Source: Chelonoidis abingdonii
Lineage: Eukaryota; Chordata; Testudines; Testudinidae
Length of the DNA: 64,000 bases
Direction of reading: 5' to 3'
NCBI RefSeq assembly: GCF_003597395.2
Contig: NC_133771.1
Span: forward strand, 125,400,099-125,464,098
Position numbers and translations under genes: made by a program. The notes below the pieces were generated by a model, which saw nothing but the letters and a program-made list of their open reading frames with translations, did not search any database and had not been told where the DNA came from. Shown piece by piece: positions 37,262 through 59,600 of this stretch (position 1 is its first letter; each line of letters begins with the position of its first letter).

Positions 37262-37924
37262 GCCCTCACCCTCTGCTAAATTCACCCCTGTTTTGCGACC
37301 ACTTCCCCCCCCCCCGCGCCAAGCTGGTCTATTTTATTGTGCAGGGCAAATGAAGGAGCCATAGTTAAATGGAATTCAGCCCTACAGGGTCTTGCAGCAG
37401 GAAACAGAGTTGGTGGAAGGAACTGGTTTGGATAGGAGCCCCAGTTCCCTTCCTTTCCAAAATAATTTGGAAAGGAATTAGACACGCCGTGCCCTCAGTT
37501 TCCCTCTGCAGGGAGATAGGGGGAGATAACGTCTCAGCCTGCCGTCCATTTGCAGACGGGGCTTTTTCCTGGGTTACAATTACATGTCATGATCCTAACT
37601 TTAGCTGAACAACACCCCAGGCGGCACAAACCCCCTCATACAGCAACACCTGAACACCACACACACCCCAATATTACAACTAGGGGAATCACAGGGTCAA
37701 ACACTCACGGTTGAAAGTCAGCAGCTGTCAGGTGAGTGAGGTCACTGAGATTATTCCATCTGTCAGTCTCCCACCGGACCAGAAGAAGCTGTCTCCTCCA
37801 GTGAGCAGGTAGCTTCTCCCCCCCTCCCCCTCCCTCCCTCCAGCCGTGCTCTGCGTAGCTCAGCGTCTGTGGTTGCCTAGCTGCTGCCGCAGAGCTGCTT
37901 CGGCCAGCCGGGCCCCGTCAGGGG

Positions 37925-38022
37925 AGTATCAGACACAGTCACACAGTCGCGGCTGGGGGCCCCTGCGGGGCCCGGGGCCCGGGGCAAACTGCCCCACTTG
38001 CCCCCCCCTCTGGGCGGCCCTG
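37925..38022. mobile_element. hAT-like element, CAGGGCCGCCC family, right end
   Basis: 'ggggcaaactgccccacttgcccc' followed by ctctgggcggccctg at 38008-38022 matches the right end of the copies at 18.8 and 33.0 kb. The left end was not found. The GC-rich DNA from about 37790 may belong to it. Confidence 0.6.
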
Positions 38023-38039
38023 GTGTCCTTGACATCTTC

Positions 38040-39355
38040 AGATAATTGGGGTTGAACTGTGGCAACAAGAAATAGGTTATTAGTAAAATGGGGCAGACAG
38101 GCCGAAATCCCTGGAACTAGCATGAGGAATATCTTTTAAAACTTGCAATGTCCTATTTTTAAAATCTCAATGAATGTCCTTCATTTAACATTAGAGCAGA
38201 TAAACTTCTTTTTGCCTAAAGCAACATTTGTTTTAAATAGAATACTTTCCATATGGCTTTCTGGCTGGCTTGGTTTCTTTTATACTCTTTGTCCCCTGGA
38301 ACTCCTTATAGTAATTCCAGTTGGAAAGCTATGACACTTACTGGTGAAGAAAAAAATGATCCACTGTAGATTCCCTTCCTGCCACACTCAGCCAACAAGT
38401 TTCTCAAAGGTTTAATTACATTATTTAGCTAGTGTAAGCTCTTCTTAGTCGATTCAGTGAAGAAAAGCTTCAGCAATAATGTACATTTATTACAAAATAA
38501 AGGGGAAGAGGAGATTCAGGACTTGAATTTGCTAGATTTATAGTTCTATATGACAGGACTGTAAATTAGCACTGGATAGTATATGCAGTTTGTGAATAAT
38601 TGACCTTTGAAAATGGGTTATATGATAAAACCTGTATTAAGTGACAAAGGAACAAGAGAAAGTGGTTGCTTGAGCAGGTAGCCTTTTAATGAGTGACTGA
38701 AAATGTTATTTGAAAAGTGAAAGGGAATCCCATAAATGAAATACTTATTTAATATAAAATTTGTTATTTTTTAATAGAACACTTAGGACCAGATCCACTG
38801 CTATGCTCTGACCCATTTGCATTGTGCCAGCTTCTCAAAGAAGCTGTAAAGCTGGCTTAATTTGCTGGTTAATCTGGGTTTATATCTGCTTTGTGTTGAA
38901 TGACTGGTGCAAAGAAGCCAGAATGTAGAGGTGAATCTGGCCACACAAGTAAAAATATTTTAAAACTTTAACTTTATAAAATAATTGAACTATAAATACT
39001 TAATGAAAACAGATTAAAAATGTTATCTGTACATATATGGCTGAACCATTGAACAGTTGGTCAGTTATATAATAGTTACGTCAAATCAAAAGGCATTTCA
39101 GCATAAAAACTAAAAGCAATACACAGAACTCTGCAAAGTGCACAATGCCCTGTGCCCTGAAGCCGTGTCCATCATGGAGCATGTCCTTTAGGAGCACTGA
39201 AATCCAAACCTTTTCAGATGGTCTGTTAGGAGAGCTCTGTGACCAAGTCTAGGCAGTCTCTGGTCACACTGGAAAAGTGATCCCTTGCAAGTGATAATTT
39301 AACTTTGAGAAATGATTGAGATACCTAGGGCAGACGATTGCTTAATAAAGATTCC
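38040..39355. other. Intronic DNA, nothing clearly assigned
   Basis: AT-rich. 38785-38950 ('ggaccagatccactgctatgc...gtgaatctggcc') is another old palindromic repeat of the 'agatc(c/t)' class. No exon was seen. Confidence 0.5.
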
Positions 39356-39359
39356 CAGA

Positions 39360-40840
39360 GGGAATGAACAGAACAGGTAATCATCAAGTGATCCATCCCC
39401 TGTCACCCATTCCGAGCTTCTAGCAAACAGGTTGGGGATGCCATCCCTGCCCATCTTGGCTAATAGCCATTGATGGATATATCCTCCATGAATTTATCTA
39501 GTTCTTTTTTTTTGAACTCTGTTATAATCTTGGCCTTCACAATATCCTCTGGCAAAGAATTCCACAGGCTGACTGTGTGTTGTATGAAAAAATACTTCCT
39601 TTTGTTTATTTTAAACCTGCTGCCTGTTAATTTCATTTGGTGACCCCTAGTTCTTGTGTTATGAGAAGGAATAAATAACATTTCCTTATTTACTTTCTCC
39701 ACACCAGTCATGATTTTATAGACCTCTATCATATCCTCCGTTAGTTGTCTCTTTTCCAAGCTGAAAAGTCTGAGTCTTATTAATTTCTCTTCATACGGAA
39801 GTCGTTCCATCTCTCTAATCATTTTTGTTGCTCTTTTCTGAACCTTTTCCAATTCCAATATATCTTTTTTGAGATGGGACGACCACATCTGCATGCAGTA
39901 TTCAAGTTTTGGGTGTACCATGGATTTATATAGAGGCAATATGATGTTTTCTGTCTTATTATCTATCCTTTTCTTAATGATTCCCAACATTCTGTTCACT
40001 TTTTTGACTGCCATTGCACATTGAGTGGATGTTTTCAGAGAACTATTCACAACGACTCCAAGATCTCTTTCCTGAGTGGTAACAGCTAATTTAAACTCCA
40101 TCGTTTTATATGTATAGTTGGGATTACGTTTTCCAATGTGTATTACTTTGCATTTATCAACACTAAATTTCATCTGCCATTTTGTTGCCCAGTCACCCAG
40201 TTTTGAGAGATCCTTTTGTAGCTCTTCGCAGTCTGCTCAGGACTTAACCGTGTTGAGTAGTTTTGTATCAACAGCAAGTTTTACCACCTGTCTGTTCAAA
40301 CCTTTTTCCAGATCATTTATTAATATGTTGAATAGGACTGGTCCCAGTACAGACCCCTGGGGGACACTACTATTTATCTCTCTTCATTCTGAAAACTGAC
40401 CATTTATTCCTAACTTTTGTTTCCTATCTTTTAACCAGTTAGCAATCCATGAGAGGCTTAAGAGGCTTTGGTGAGGGACCTTGTCAAAGGCTTTCTGAAA
40501 ATCTAAGTACACTATATCCACTGGATCCCCCTTGTCCACATACTTGTTGACCGCCTCAAAGAATTCTAGTAGATTGGTGAGGCATGATTTCCCTTTACAA
40601 AAACCATGTTGACTCTTTCCCAACAAATTATGCTAATCTATGTGTCTGACAATTTTGTTCTTTACTATAGTTTCAACCAGTTTGTCAGGTAGTGAAGTCA
40701 GGCTTACTAGCCTGTAATTGCTGGGATCACCTCTGGAGCCCTTTTAAAAAATTGGCGTCATATTACCTATCCTCCAGTCATTTGGTACAGAAGCTGATTT
40801 AAATGATAGGTTACAGACTAGAGTTAGTAATCATTCATAG
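39360..40840 (-). mobile_element. CR1 LINE, RT C-terminal half and 3' end, inactive
   Basis: On the reverse strand the element encodes RT pieces: 'CLTNLLEFFEAVNKYVDKGD' and 'IVYLDFQKAFDKVPHQSLL' (40626-40384), then, after breaks, a 237-residue frame (40173-39460) with '[11 protein letters not shown]'-, '[15 protein letters not shown]'- and '[13 protein letters not shown]'-like stretches. YLDFQKAFD is RT motif A. The catalytic motif C region reads LAVDTKLL where active CR1 has FADD, so the first Asp is lost, and stop codons separate the frames. The 3' end lies at about 39360. It is the longest LINE copy in the window and is 5'-truncated. Confidence 0.9.
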
Positions 40841-40872
40841 TTGACCCTTGGATATGTGAATAGCAACTCTGA

Positions 40873-40995
40873 GGCCCTGATTCAGGAAAGCATTTAAGCA
40901 TGCACTTAACTTTAAGCAGTATTTAAGTCCTATTAGTTCCAATGTGACTTAGGTACATGCTTAAAGTTAAGTATGTGCTTACGTGCATCCCTGCA
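40873..40995. repeat. Old palindromic MITE ('gcatgcacttaac' type)
   Basis: 'ggccctgattcaggaaagcatttaagcatgcacttaactttaag' is mirrored by 'cttaaagttaagtatgtgcttacgtgcatccctgcataggg'. The same element type is at 44636-44748, 53543-53680 and, less clearly, 5500-5595. It has no coding capacity. Confidence 0.75.
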
Positions 40996-42705
<1,710 letters not shown>

Positions 42706-42811
42706 TAGTTGGTGCAAGGCTAGCCTGGGGCATCAGCCTCTCAGTTTGGTTTCTGTTCCTTTTGTTGCATATACATCTGAACAGAACACTGTGGTGTTCT
42801 ATTCAGATGTA

Positions 42812-43020
42812 CATTACAGTGATAGACTCAAGGAGATCAATCTATTTAGCTTAACAAAGAGAAGGTTAAGGGGTGACTAGATCACAGTCTATAAGTACCT
42901 ACAAGGTGATAATGGGCTCTGCAATATAGCAGGCAAAGGCATAATGAGATCCAATGGCTGGAAGATGAAGCTAGACAAATTCAGACTGGAAATGTGTATA
43001 TTTTTAACAGTGCTCAAGAG
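42812..43020 (+). mobile_element. CR1 LINE fragment, sense
   Basis: 'gactcaaggagatcaatctatttagcttaacaaagagaagg' and 'gtctataagtacctacaaggtgataatgggctctgcaatat' encode the CR1 RT C-terminus ('DRLKEINLFSLTKRRLRG', 'YKYLQGDNG'). It is truncated on both sides, with stops. Confidence 0.8.
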
Positions 43021-43593
43021 TCAGAGGTCATATCTTCGTAGTTTAAATGACAATGCCAAACATGCTGATGCACACTGTTAGAGATTGACGCTGCACAATG
43101 TGGAATGTGCACATGTAAGCACAAGGTAAAAGATGATGGCCAGGTCAGAAAATGCAGCAGAACTCAGTGCTGCATTAAAGAGAGCAGTGCATGCAGGTAG
43201 CCACTAAGTTATTCCTGCCTAGTAAAAGTAAGGCCAAAGAAGGGAGTGCATAGTTAAGTCTCTCTTTTGCATTCTGAGGGTGCCACTTAAACCCATATCT
43301 CTTCATTCTCTGCTCACACCCCTATACTCATCAGAGGAACTGGGTGGGTGCTCAGTGGGGATGAGACATATTTCCCCCCATTGCAGGTGACTATGAGAAG
43401 TGCCTAATGTTGCTGAACCCGCATATGGCCTCCACTTCTGGCAGCACTAGAGCACAACAACCTTGTGCTCCCTGCTGCACTTTGCCCAAGCACTTGAAGG
43501 CTCGAGACCATTTGAGTCAACGGAGTAGGAGGAGCCTGTTAATTTCAGAGCTTCTGTATTTAATATAACAACAAATGAATTATTAAGACACGC

Positions 43594-44549
43594 TAGGGGT
43601 GACAAGGTGTCCGGTTTTTGACCGGAACACCTGGTCGAAAGGGGACCCTGATGGCTCCGGTAAGCACCCCTGACTGGGTCATTAAATGTTCCGTCGGCGG
43701 TGCTGCAAGGCTAAGGCAGGCTAGTCCCTACCTGTCCTGGCACTGCGCTGCGCCCCGGAAGTGGCCAGCAGGTCTGGCTCCTATGAAGGACGACCATAGG
43801 ACTCCATGCGCTGCCCCTGCCCCCAACATCAGCTCTTCACTCCCAGCCAATGGGAGCTGGGGGCGGTGCCTGCGGGTGAGAGCAGGGAGTGGAGCCTCCT
43901 GCTCCCGCCCCATGTAGGCACTGGACCTGCTGGCTGCTTCCGGGGCGCATGCAACGTGGTGTGCTAGGACAGGCAGGCAGCTTGCCTTAGCCCACTGTGC
44001 CACTGACCAGGAGCATCACGAGGTAAACCCATACCCCAACCCCGAGCCCCAACCCCTGTCCTAGCCCTGAACCCCCCGAAACGTGAAGCCCCCTCTCACA
44101 TCCCAAACTCCCCATCCCTGGCCCCACCCCAGGGCCTGCACCCCCAGCCCAGAACCCTCACCTCTTCCTGCACCCCAACCCTGTCTCAGCCAGAAACCTC
44201 TTCCACACCCTGAACCCCCCATTCCCAGCCCCACCCCAGAGCCAGCACCCCCTCCCACACTCCAACCCCCTGCCTCAACCCACAGCTCCCTCCTGCACCT
44301 TCCTAGGAGGCTTGCTCTCCCCTACCCTCACTCACTCTCACTGGGCTGGCTCTGAAGTGGGGCTGAGGATGAGGGGTTTGGGGTGCGGAAGGGGGCTCCA
44401 GGCTGGGGGGTGGGGCCAAGGGATTTGGAGTGGAATGTAGTGAATGGGGGGCGGGGCCTTGGGGAAGGTGCAGGTCAGTGGGCAGGGCCTTGGGGAAGAA
44501 GGTGGGCAAGGGTATTCTGTTTTGTGCAATTAGAAAGTTGGCAACCCTA
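43594..44549. mobile_element. GC-rich non-autonomous hAT-like element, copy B
   Basis: It starts taggggtgac and ends gttggcaacccta. The 8-bp flanks agacacgc (43586-43593) and agacatgc (44550-44557) differ at one base. It is the same family as 2585-3606: it shares the 'gtccggtttttgaccggaac.cctggtc' left part, the C-rich middle, and the 'tttgtgcaattagaaagttggcaaccct' right end. This is the better-preserved copy, 956 bp. It lies in the intron between exons 5 and 6. Confidence 0.85.
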
Positions 44550-44635
44550 AGACATGCTTATTGACTTTCAACATGGGGCAAGTGATCCACATTGTAGCGC
44601 AGAACTGCTTAAACATCAAGGGATGAGTTTTAGGT

Positions 44636-44748
44636 CCAGATTCAGCAAGATTCTTAAGAATGTGTCTAACTTTAAGCCTGTGACTAACCCCACTGAAATC
44701 AGACTTAAAGTTAGGCATGGCCTCAAGTACCTTGCTGAATCAAGACAT
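44636..44748. repeat. Old palindromic MITE
   Basis: 'ccagattcagcaagattcttaagaatgtgtctaactttaag' faces 'cttaaagttaggcatggcctcaagtaccttgctgaatcaag'. It has the same architecture as 40873-40995. Confidence 0.75.
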
Positions 44749-45646
44749 TAATTAGCAGGTAATATTTATCATGGAAGACAAGATCCTTCTTATTATACTG
44801 AGTCAACAAGGGAGTGGAGCAGGGATGGCTGTGTGGAGGTTTCCTGAGTCATCCTCCTGTCATAGGCCAAATAATTCAGAGAGGTAAGTAGTACACTCCA
44901 CAGCAAACTTTACTGCTTACTGCATCAGAGGACTCCAGGTTGCTAACACTAAACTAAACTGGCTCTTTATGAAGAGAACTATTTGCAGGGCTGTTGCGAT
45001 TCTAGCTAGCATTCTAGCCATGTGCACACACAGTGACTTCCTTATGCTTTCTCCAAACTCTTCCCTCCTGCAACCTGTGCTCTTCCCTCCAAGTTCTGTG
45101 CAAGTCCCTCCTGCAGCCCAGCAAGCTGATTTGGAATCCTGTGGAGCTGCTGCTGGGATGAGAGATGTGTGTGGGAGAAGCTCCCTGTGCTCTCTATCTC
45201 TATCACACATCAATATAACTAAGGGTAAATGTCATCCTGCATTGTTCAGGGGCAATATCAACTGAAGTCGTTGGGATTCTTTTCATTAACTCAGTGAGCA
45301 CTGGATCAGGCAGTAAATAACGATGAAAAATACTGTGCAGTGTTTTAAACTGCAGCATTTGTCTTTCACTGCCTTTATTTTACAAGTCAGCTGCCATTGA
45401 GAGAAAAAGAGAGAGAAAATGAGCAAATAATGTTTTTAAAGTAATTGGAAAATTTTCAGGGGAAAGTGGAAAACAAAAAAACTTCAGATTATGGGATTTA
45501 TGCTACGCTATTTCATGTTATAGATAGTGTACCTGCCTCTAAAATGCCATCATATACACCTATGCATATGAAATCCTCTAGATGTAAATGCTAACGATTT
45601 TCAAGTTACCTCTCAAGGAAACTGATTTTCCCTCCTCTAGAGATAG

Positions 45647-47405
<1,759 letters not shown>

Positions 47406-47410
47406 CTATA

Positions 47411-47640
47411 CAGAGTGAGGCAGTGTGCTCTAGTGGATAGCACACTGAGCCAGGAAACCTGGGTTCAGTTCCTACTCTGTTGCTGCCTTGCTGGGTGACA
47501 TTGGGCAAATTATTTCTCCTGCATATGCCTCAATTTCCCAATCTATATAATGGTGGGTGATGATACTGCTCTCCTTTGTAAAAACACTTGGAGATCTACT
47601 GATGAAAAGTGCTATATAAAAGCTAGATACTATCATATGG
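47411..47640 (+). mobile_element. tRNA-derived SINE with recognisable A and B boxes
   Basis: The A-box region is 'tctagtggatagcacactg' and the B-box region 'gggttcagttcctactc'. They precede 'gggtgacattgggcaaat', 'cctcaatttcccaatctatataatgg' and an 'acttggagatctactgatgaaaagtgctatataaaagctag' tail. It is the best-preserved SINE of the window and of the MIR/CORE-SINE type. No downstream gene is affected. Confidence 0.8.
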
Positions 47641-48242
47641 GGATAATCATATTTTCATTTTGGATAACCAAATTTGAGATCTAGCTGGTCCTTGGATAAG
47701 ATATTTAAACAAACAAACACACGACCAGCCTAGCTAGTCAGAAATACCAGCGTAGCACTGGAGTGTTATTGAAAAAGGACACCGTAAAATATGAAGGGAG
47801 GGGAGAAATCCAATTTTACCACATTAATGTTTGTATTCACACTGATATTAATAAAGGACTAAATCCTAGTCCCAGTTCACAGCCAAAGTCACTGGAATGC
47901 GCACTTGGGATTTCTATGGGGCCTGGCCTGGAGAGGAATCCTTTTCCTTCACTCCTTGACTGAAGCAGCAGTAGAGCTCCTCTGTGGCAAATACTACAAC
48001 CTCAGGACTGGACTAAGCCCTGTAGCCGGATCACTTTCCCCTTTGCAGAGTGACTGTGGCTCTGCATGGTCAAAGATTTACTGGTCCCAGCCCTCCTCAG
48101 ACCTGAACAATTTCCAAATTTTACCTTCTGCAGAGCCCAGGGGGCGAGAACCTTATGCTTCATTTGTTCTGTGCCCTGGGAATATCTGGAGAATGATTGT
48201 TATTATAATTTTGTTATTTGTCTGCTACAAATAACTGGTTAG

Positions 48243-48626
<384 letters not shown>

Positions 48627-48724
48627 TGATGTTTTCAAGATGTATACTAAAGATTTCAATGTTTATAGCTTTGTTTGCCATTTAAATAATAAAGTGTAGT
48701 TACAGGCATAGCTTGATTGAAGTC

Positions 48725-49000
48725 AGAATATGAACATAGGAATTGCCATATTGGATCAAGGGTCTATATACATCAATATCCTGTCTCTGATGGTGGCCAG
48801 CACCAGATGCTTCAGAGGACAGAGTAAGAACCCTGAAGTAGGTTGATGTAGGAAAATGTGTTCCCAAATCAGGGCTCATCTAGTTCTCTAATAGAGATTG
48901 GCTTAAATTCTGAAGCATGAAGATTTAATATCCCTTCCAAAATTTTGTTAGCATTAACTATTATAACCTGGGATAGTCTTGTTAACCATATAAAGGTCTC
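48725..49000 (-). mobile_element. CR1-type LINE 3' fragment, antisense
   Basis: 'gaatatgaacataggaattgccatattggatcaagggtc...cctgtctctgatggtggccagcacc' is the reversed 3' end of a CR1 subfamily, and 'gaagatttaatatcccttcc...' its continuation. The subfamily differs from the copies at 3.7 and 10.4 kb. Confidence 0.75.
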
Positions 49001-50892
<1,892 letters not shown>

Positions 50893-51015
50893 TAGATCTA
50901 CTGCAGCTACATTGATCTATATTTTAGCAATGCTTTTCATGTTTTGTCTTTGAAATAGTTGCACAGAAGGTGTTGGGATGCAAACATGGGGCAAAAAATA
51001 TGCCACTGTGTATAA

Positions 51016-54868
<3,853 letters not shown>

Positions 54869-55384
54869 TGACTTGTTTGTGTAACTTTTTATTGCAGTCA
54901 TTGGCTTTTTGTTCCACTAAGCTGCAGAGTTTCATAACACTGTTTCATTTCAGAGGTTCTTTAATAGCCAGCTTGTTATAAGCTTTAAAACTTAGATCTG
55001 TCATGGCAATATTGATTCAGTCAGTCATCACCTTCATAGCACATACAGTATAAAGAGAAACAAATATTTTAAGTAAACATATATATCTGGCTGTTTCATT
55101 ACCTGCTGCATGAAAATATATATTCCTTTTGCTTTACAATTTTTGGTGAAATCTATACTGTATTTTGTTTGCTTGTGCTCTTCCTTACAATATTTGCAAT
55201 ATAGAAAAACTAAATTTTAAATGTTAATCCACCAAGTTCTGCAAAACTTACTTAGGCAAAACTCCAAAATATTTGCTTTTTACTTTGAGTATATTGTTAT
55301 ATAGACAAAAACACGATCTGTTGTCTATTATTAATGTAGCATTAAGGGTCAGATCCTCAGCTGGTATACTTCAGCATAGCTGCA

Positions 55385-55605
55385 TTGAAAGCTGAAGCTA
55401 GACAAATTCAGACTGGAAATGAGGCTTATGTTTTTAATGGTGAGAGTAATTAACCAGTGGAACAGTTTACCAAGAGTCATGATGGATTTCTTCTCCAGCA
55501 CTGACAATTTTTAAACCAAGACAGGATGGTTTTCTAACAGATCTGCTCTAGGAATTATTTTGGGGAAGTTCTATGGCCTGTGCTATACGGGAGATCAGAC
55601 TAGAT
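55385..55605 (+). mobile_element. CR1 LINE 3' part, split by a hAT insertion
   Basis: 'agctgaagctagacaaattcagactgg' and 'aaccagtggaacagtttaccaag' encode the CR1 C-terminus ('LKLDKFRLEM', 'NQWNSLPR'). The 3' tail resumes at 56307 ('gactagatcaaaatggttccttctgccc') and ends near 56355. The two parts join cleanly over the duplicated gactagat. Confidence 0.85.
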
Positions 55606-56306
55606 CAGTGTGTTTTTCTGGGGACCCAGTTGAAGAAAATTGTTGATGCCCATGACCCAATGGAGCAGGGGATGAGGGGTTTGGGATGTTGGAGGGGGCG
55701 CTGGGCTGGGACAGGGGGTTGGGGTGCAGGAGTGGGTCAGGGCTCTGGGCTGGGGATGCATGCTCTGGGCTGGGGCTGGGAATGAGGAGTTTGGGGTGCA
55801 GGAAGGGGTTCTGGGTTTGTGGAGGGATCAGGGCTGGGGCAGGGGTTGGAGTGCGAGGTTGGGTCAGCGGTGCAGCTGGGGTGCAAAGGCAGGCTTCCCA
55901 CCTGTCCTGGCACTGTGGGCTGCACTGCACCCCAGAAGCGTCCAGCAGCAGGTCTGGTTCCTAGGCGGAGGCACACAAATGGCTTTGCGTGACTCTCACC
56001 TGCAGGCACCGCCCCCCACCCCAGTTCCTATTGGCTGGTTCCTGGCCAATGGGAGTGCAGAGCCGGTGCTTGGGGTGGGGGCAGCGTATAGAGCCCCAGG
56101 GCCCCCCTGCCTAGAGGCTGGACCCGCTACTGGCCGCTTCCGGGGTGCAGCGTGGTGTCGAAACAGGTAGGCATTAGCCTGCCTTAGCTGGGCAGCACTG
56201 CCGATGGGACTTTTAACGTCCTGGTCAGTGATGCTGATTAGAGCAACCCAGTATCTGACATACCGTGACCAGTACTGGGTCATGACCCAAACTTTGAAAA
56301 ATGCTA
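55606..56306. mobile_element. hAT element inside CR1, with nested GC-rich element
   Basis: The outer element starts cagtgtgtttttctgggg and ends with actttgaaaaatgcta, with 'gacccagt'/'ctgggtcatgaccc' subterminal repeats. It is flanked by identical gactagat (55598-55605 and 56307-56314). The interior, about 55665-56270, is the reverse complement of the GC-rich family at 2585-3606 and 43594-44549 (G-rich 'gggctggggc' quasi-repeats and a 'ggacttttaacgtcctggtcagtg' edge). Three layers are therefore stacked. The ORFs inside (such as 55724-56170) are compositional. Confidence 0.8.
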
Positions 56307-56647
56307 GACTAGATCAAAATGGTTCCTTCTGCCCTTAGAATCTATTAATCTGTTAAATCAATAAAGCTATGCTGAAAATCTGGCTCCAATTATTTGTATC
56401 GCATTGCCTACTCTCAACTGACCTATTATTTATTTTTATTATTTTACGTTTTCCCCAATTGATAATGTAGTGATATTTGTATTTCCCAGTAGGTTGACTG
56501 ACACTGAATTAAGTATTGTCCAATGTTCTAAAGCATGATCTGGATCTTGTTGGCCGATTCATTTTTCTTAGGCAGTTTTTATGCTGTTTTTACATATACT
56601 GTATTATTGTGAATTTTAAAAAATATATATATTTTTTTCTTTTGCAG

Positions 56648-59600
56648 CCAGTAGGGATGATTCAAATGTTCATCAACAAACAAACATTCAAGATAATATG
56701 GAGTCTAAAAAACCTGGTGATGATGTGCCTTCATCCCCATCTCGAACCTTTCCTGTTCCTTCTCGGAAAATCCAACCATCAGCTTCCTCTAAGCATACTG
56801 CTATTCATTCATCTAGTTCTCCTAGTGGTGGAGATACAAAAAGTCCTCTTTCTGAGTTTAAGAATAAACTGTTGACTGGTAGTGGGGTGCTGAATAAATC
56901 ACAGCTATTCTCTAAAAAGACATCAGAGCGAGAACCTGATCCCCAATTCACTGAAGTCACAGATGATCAAGATTCCTCCGTTGAAATGCCAACACCATTG
57001 CCTAAAACCCAAGATCAGAGAAGAAACATTGGGCCCTACTCTCCTAGCCGGCCATTTCCCTCTGTCCTTTCTTCAGGTAGAACACCAGTTAGGCCACGCA
57101 CTCCAGTAAGGACAAGACAAATGAGCACAGACAAACATGGCTCCTCTTCATCTTCCTTGTCCCAACGCTCCTCATCCTCTGCATCTTCTCCCATTTCTAA
57201 GTACACAGATAATGAAACAAAGCGTCAGAGACAAGGCAACTCTAATATTCCTTCTTCCCCTAAAATCCCTTTAGATAATCTGCCTGCTGAAAATGTACCT
57301 CATGATATTGCAGATAGTGTGGAGGAAAAACAAGTAAGTCTAGATTCTGTGCCGTTAAAAAAAACAGGGTCCAGTCAAGTATCTCCTAAAACTCCAGAAG
57401 ACACTCGCTTGGCTTTACCATTGAATCGGCAGCCTTCTGTGTCTCACAAGGTGGCCCAGAGCCATCAGACTAAGCCACACACCTCTTCTGTGCCAGTTGA
57501 ATTACCTACATCATCAACAGTTACAAACTCTCAAAGTCATTCACGCTATCCCTCTTCTAAATTAGTTCACTCTGATAACCTGGATAGTTATGACAATTAT
57601 GATGGCAAAGAGGCAGAGAGTAGAAATGATAGGTCAAGTTCCAGTTCTTCTTCTCATGATGGAGCTTCACTTCTATCACTGCAAACGAAACTTCTCTCAG
57701 GTTCTAATCCTCACATGTTGAAGGATCCAAAATTAGCCACGGCCGCTGCATCATCACAGTCTGCTGTTTCTGCTTCTGCTAGTCATACTTTGACTAACTC
57801 ACGCATTCCATCTTCTGCTAAACGCAAGTCTGATGGAAGGGATGTTGATGATGGTAATTATAGTGAGGACACAGAAACAGAAGGGGAAGAGAAAAGACAA
57901 GACTTTTCCTCGTCTAGGTTTAATTCTAGGTCAATTTTAGGACAGACTGCCTCTGAACGTTTTAATTTGCTCAAGCACAAGTCATCTCATACAATCAATA
58001 AGTTTCCAAACAAGATCAGTAGTAGTCAAGAATCTAAGCTACCACCCTCTAAACCCCCATATTCTGCTGTCTCCTCAAAGGTTCATCCTCAGACTAATGC
58101 ACGCCTAACCTCAACTAGTGCCACTAGGTCTAGTTCCAATATTGAGAGAGATACTAGAGAACTGGAGGGTGAAGATGAGAAACCATTACCCTCAACTATT
58201 GCACATGACCATTCACCTTCCTCTTCTAGACTGTCATCTTCAGCAGCAGTCTATTCTAGAAGAAGAAATCCTTCAGTAGAGTCTAGTGTTCACCGCAGAG
58301 AGCCAGTCAAAGAAAAATCACGGCTCCCTGGTTCAGAAGATGAACTTCTTAGTACAGAAATAAAGGAAACTCTCACAAAATCAGGCTCTTTGCTTACAGT
58401 CCGCCGATCTTCTTCTTTGCCCTCAATATCTGGGAGATCTCCCTCGTCTACCAAAACTAACCATCACTCTAGTCCTAGTGTTTCTCACCAGGTGACAAAT
58501 GGTCAGTATGCAAGGTCAAGAGCTTTATCAAGCTCGTCATCTTCCACTGGGTCTTCGTCAGTGGCTACTGCAGAAAAGTATTCTCGTGTACAGTCTTCTA
58601 CTTCCAAACAACAGCCTGATGATCAGGACAGTAAGAAGGTGAAGGAAACCTTTGCGAAATCAAAACAAAGTATACCTTTGTCTAAAAAAACATTAATTGG
58701 AGGCTCTCATTTTTCATCTAAAAAAACTCTCCATTCAGAACCAAGCCCTTCTCAAAAGGCACATGCGGGTCAGTCTCAACTTCCATTCTCCTTATTAAAT
58801 TCTAGAGGCTGGCTTCCTTCTCAGATCTCCCACAAAAGTAATGAAAAATTACAGGAGGATGAGGATGTGGCTGAGGAGGAGGAAGCAGATGACAAAATAA
58901 ATGCCCATTCTGCATTTCCTAAAGATGTCTCTTCTTCTAGGAGAATATCTACCTCTTTGTCTCAGGGAAGTTCTAGCTCATCTCTTTCAAAGCTCCAGCA
59001 GTCAGTTTCTCAAATTAGTAAAGTTGATGAAAAACACAAAAGTAGTCATGACTCTCCAACTTCTTCCAGAGGATCAAGTTCATCTTTGCCAGCAGACAGA
59101 CATGTTGGATCCAGGGTAGCCACTTCAAATGGACAGGTGTCAGATTCGTATAAACAATTTTCATCTTCCTATCAATCAAAACCCTCTCAGCCAGGCTCTA
59201 GCTCCATCACTGACACAGCAAAGGACAATCAGAATAGCAGGGATACTTCTTTATCTTCAAAGTCATCCTCCACTTCTTTAAGACAAACTCATCCTTCAGT
59301 TCCTAATTACCATTCAGGTTCCAGAGTCCCTACTAGAATAGCATTCAAAAGTGAGAAAAAATATGGACCATTCCAGTCACAACCATCAAAAGTGGAACCT
59401 TCTCCAAAAGCTCCTTTCTCCTCTATATCTAAATCTCACCAGTCAGGTTCAAAAGATGATGATGATGATGAGGGAGAAGTGGAGGAGAAACCCACATTAT
59501 CTTCAGCTGCAAGATGGTCATCTTCCTCCAATTCTAGAGGCAGTACAAATATGAATGGCAATGGTGCCAGGGATAAAAGGAAACCCATGGGCTCTCGTCT

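Noticed and set aside
47411..47480. Possible tRNA gene
   Set aside because: A- and B-box-like text is present, but it does not fold as a full tRNA and is followed by a SINE body and tail.
55724..56170. 148-residue open frame near exon 11
   Set aside because: It lies in nested GC-rich mobile elements, and the frame is not shared with the other copies of the family.
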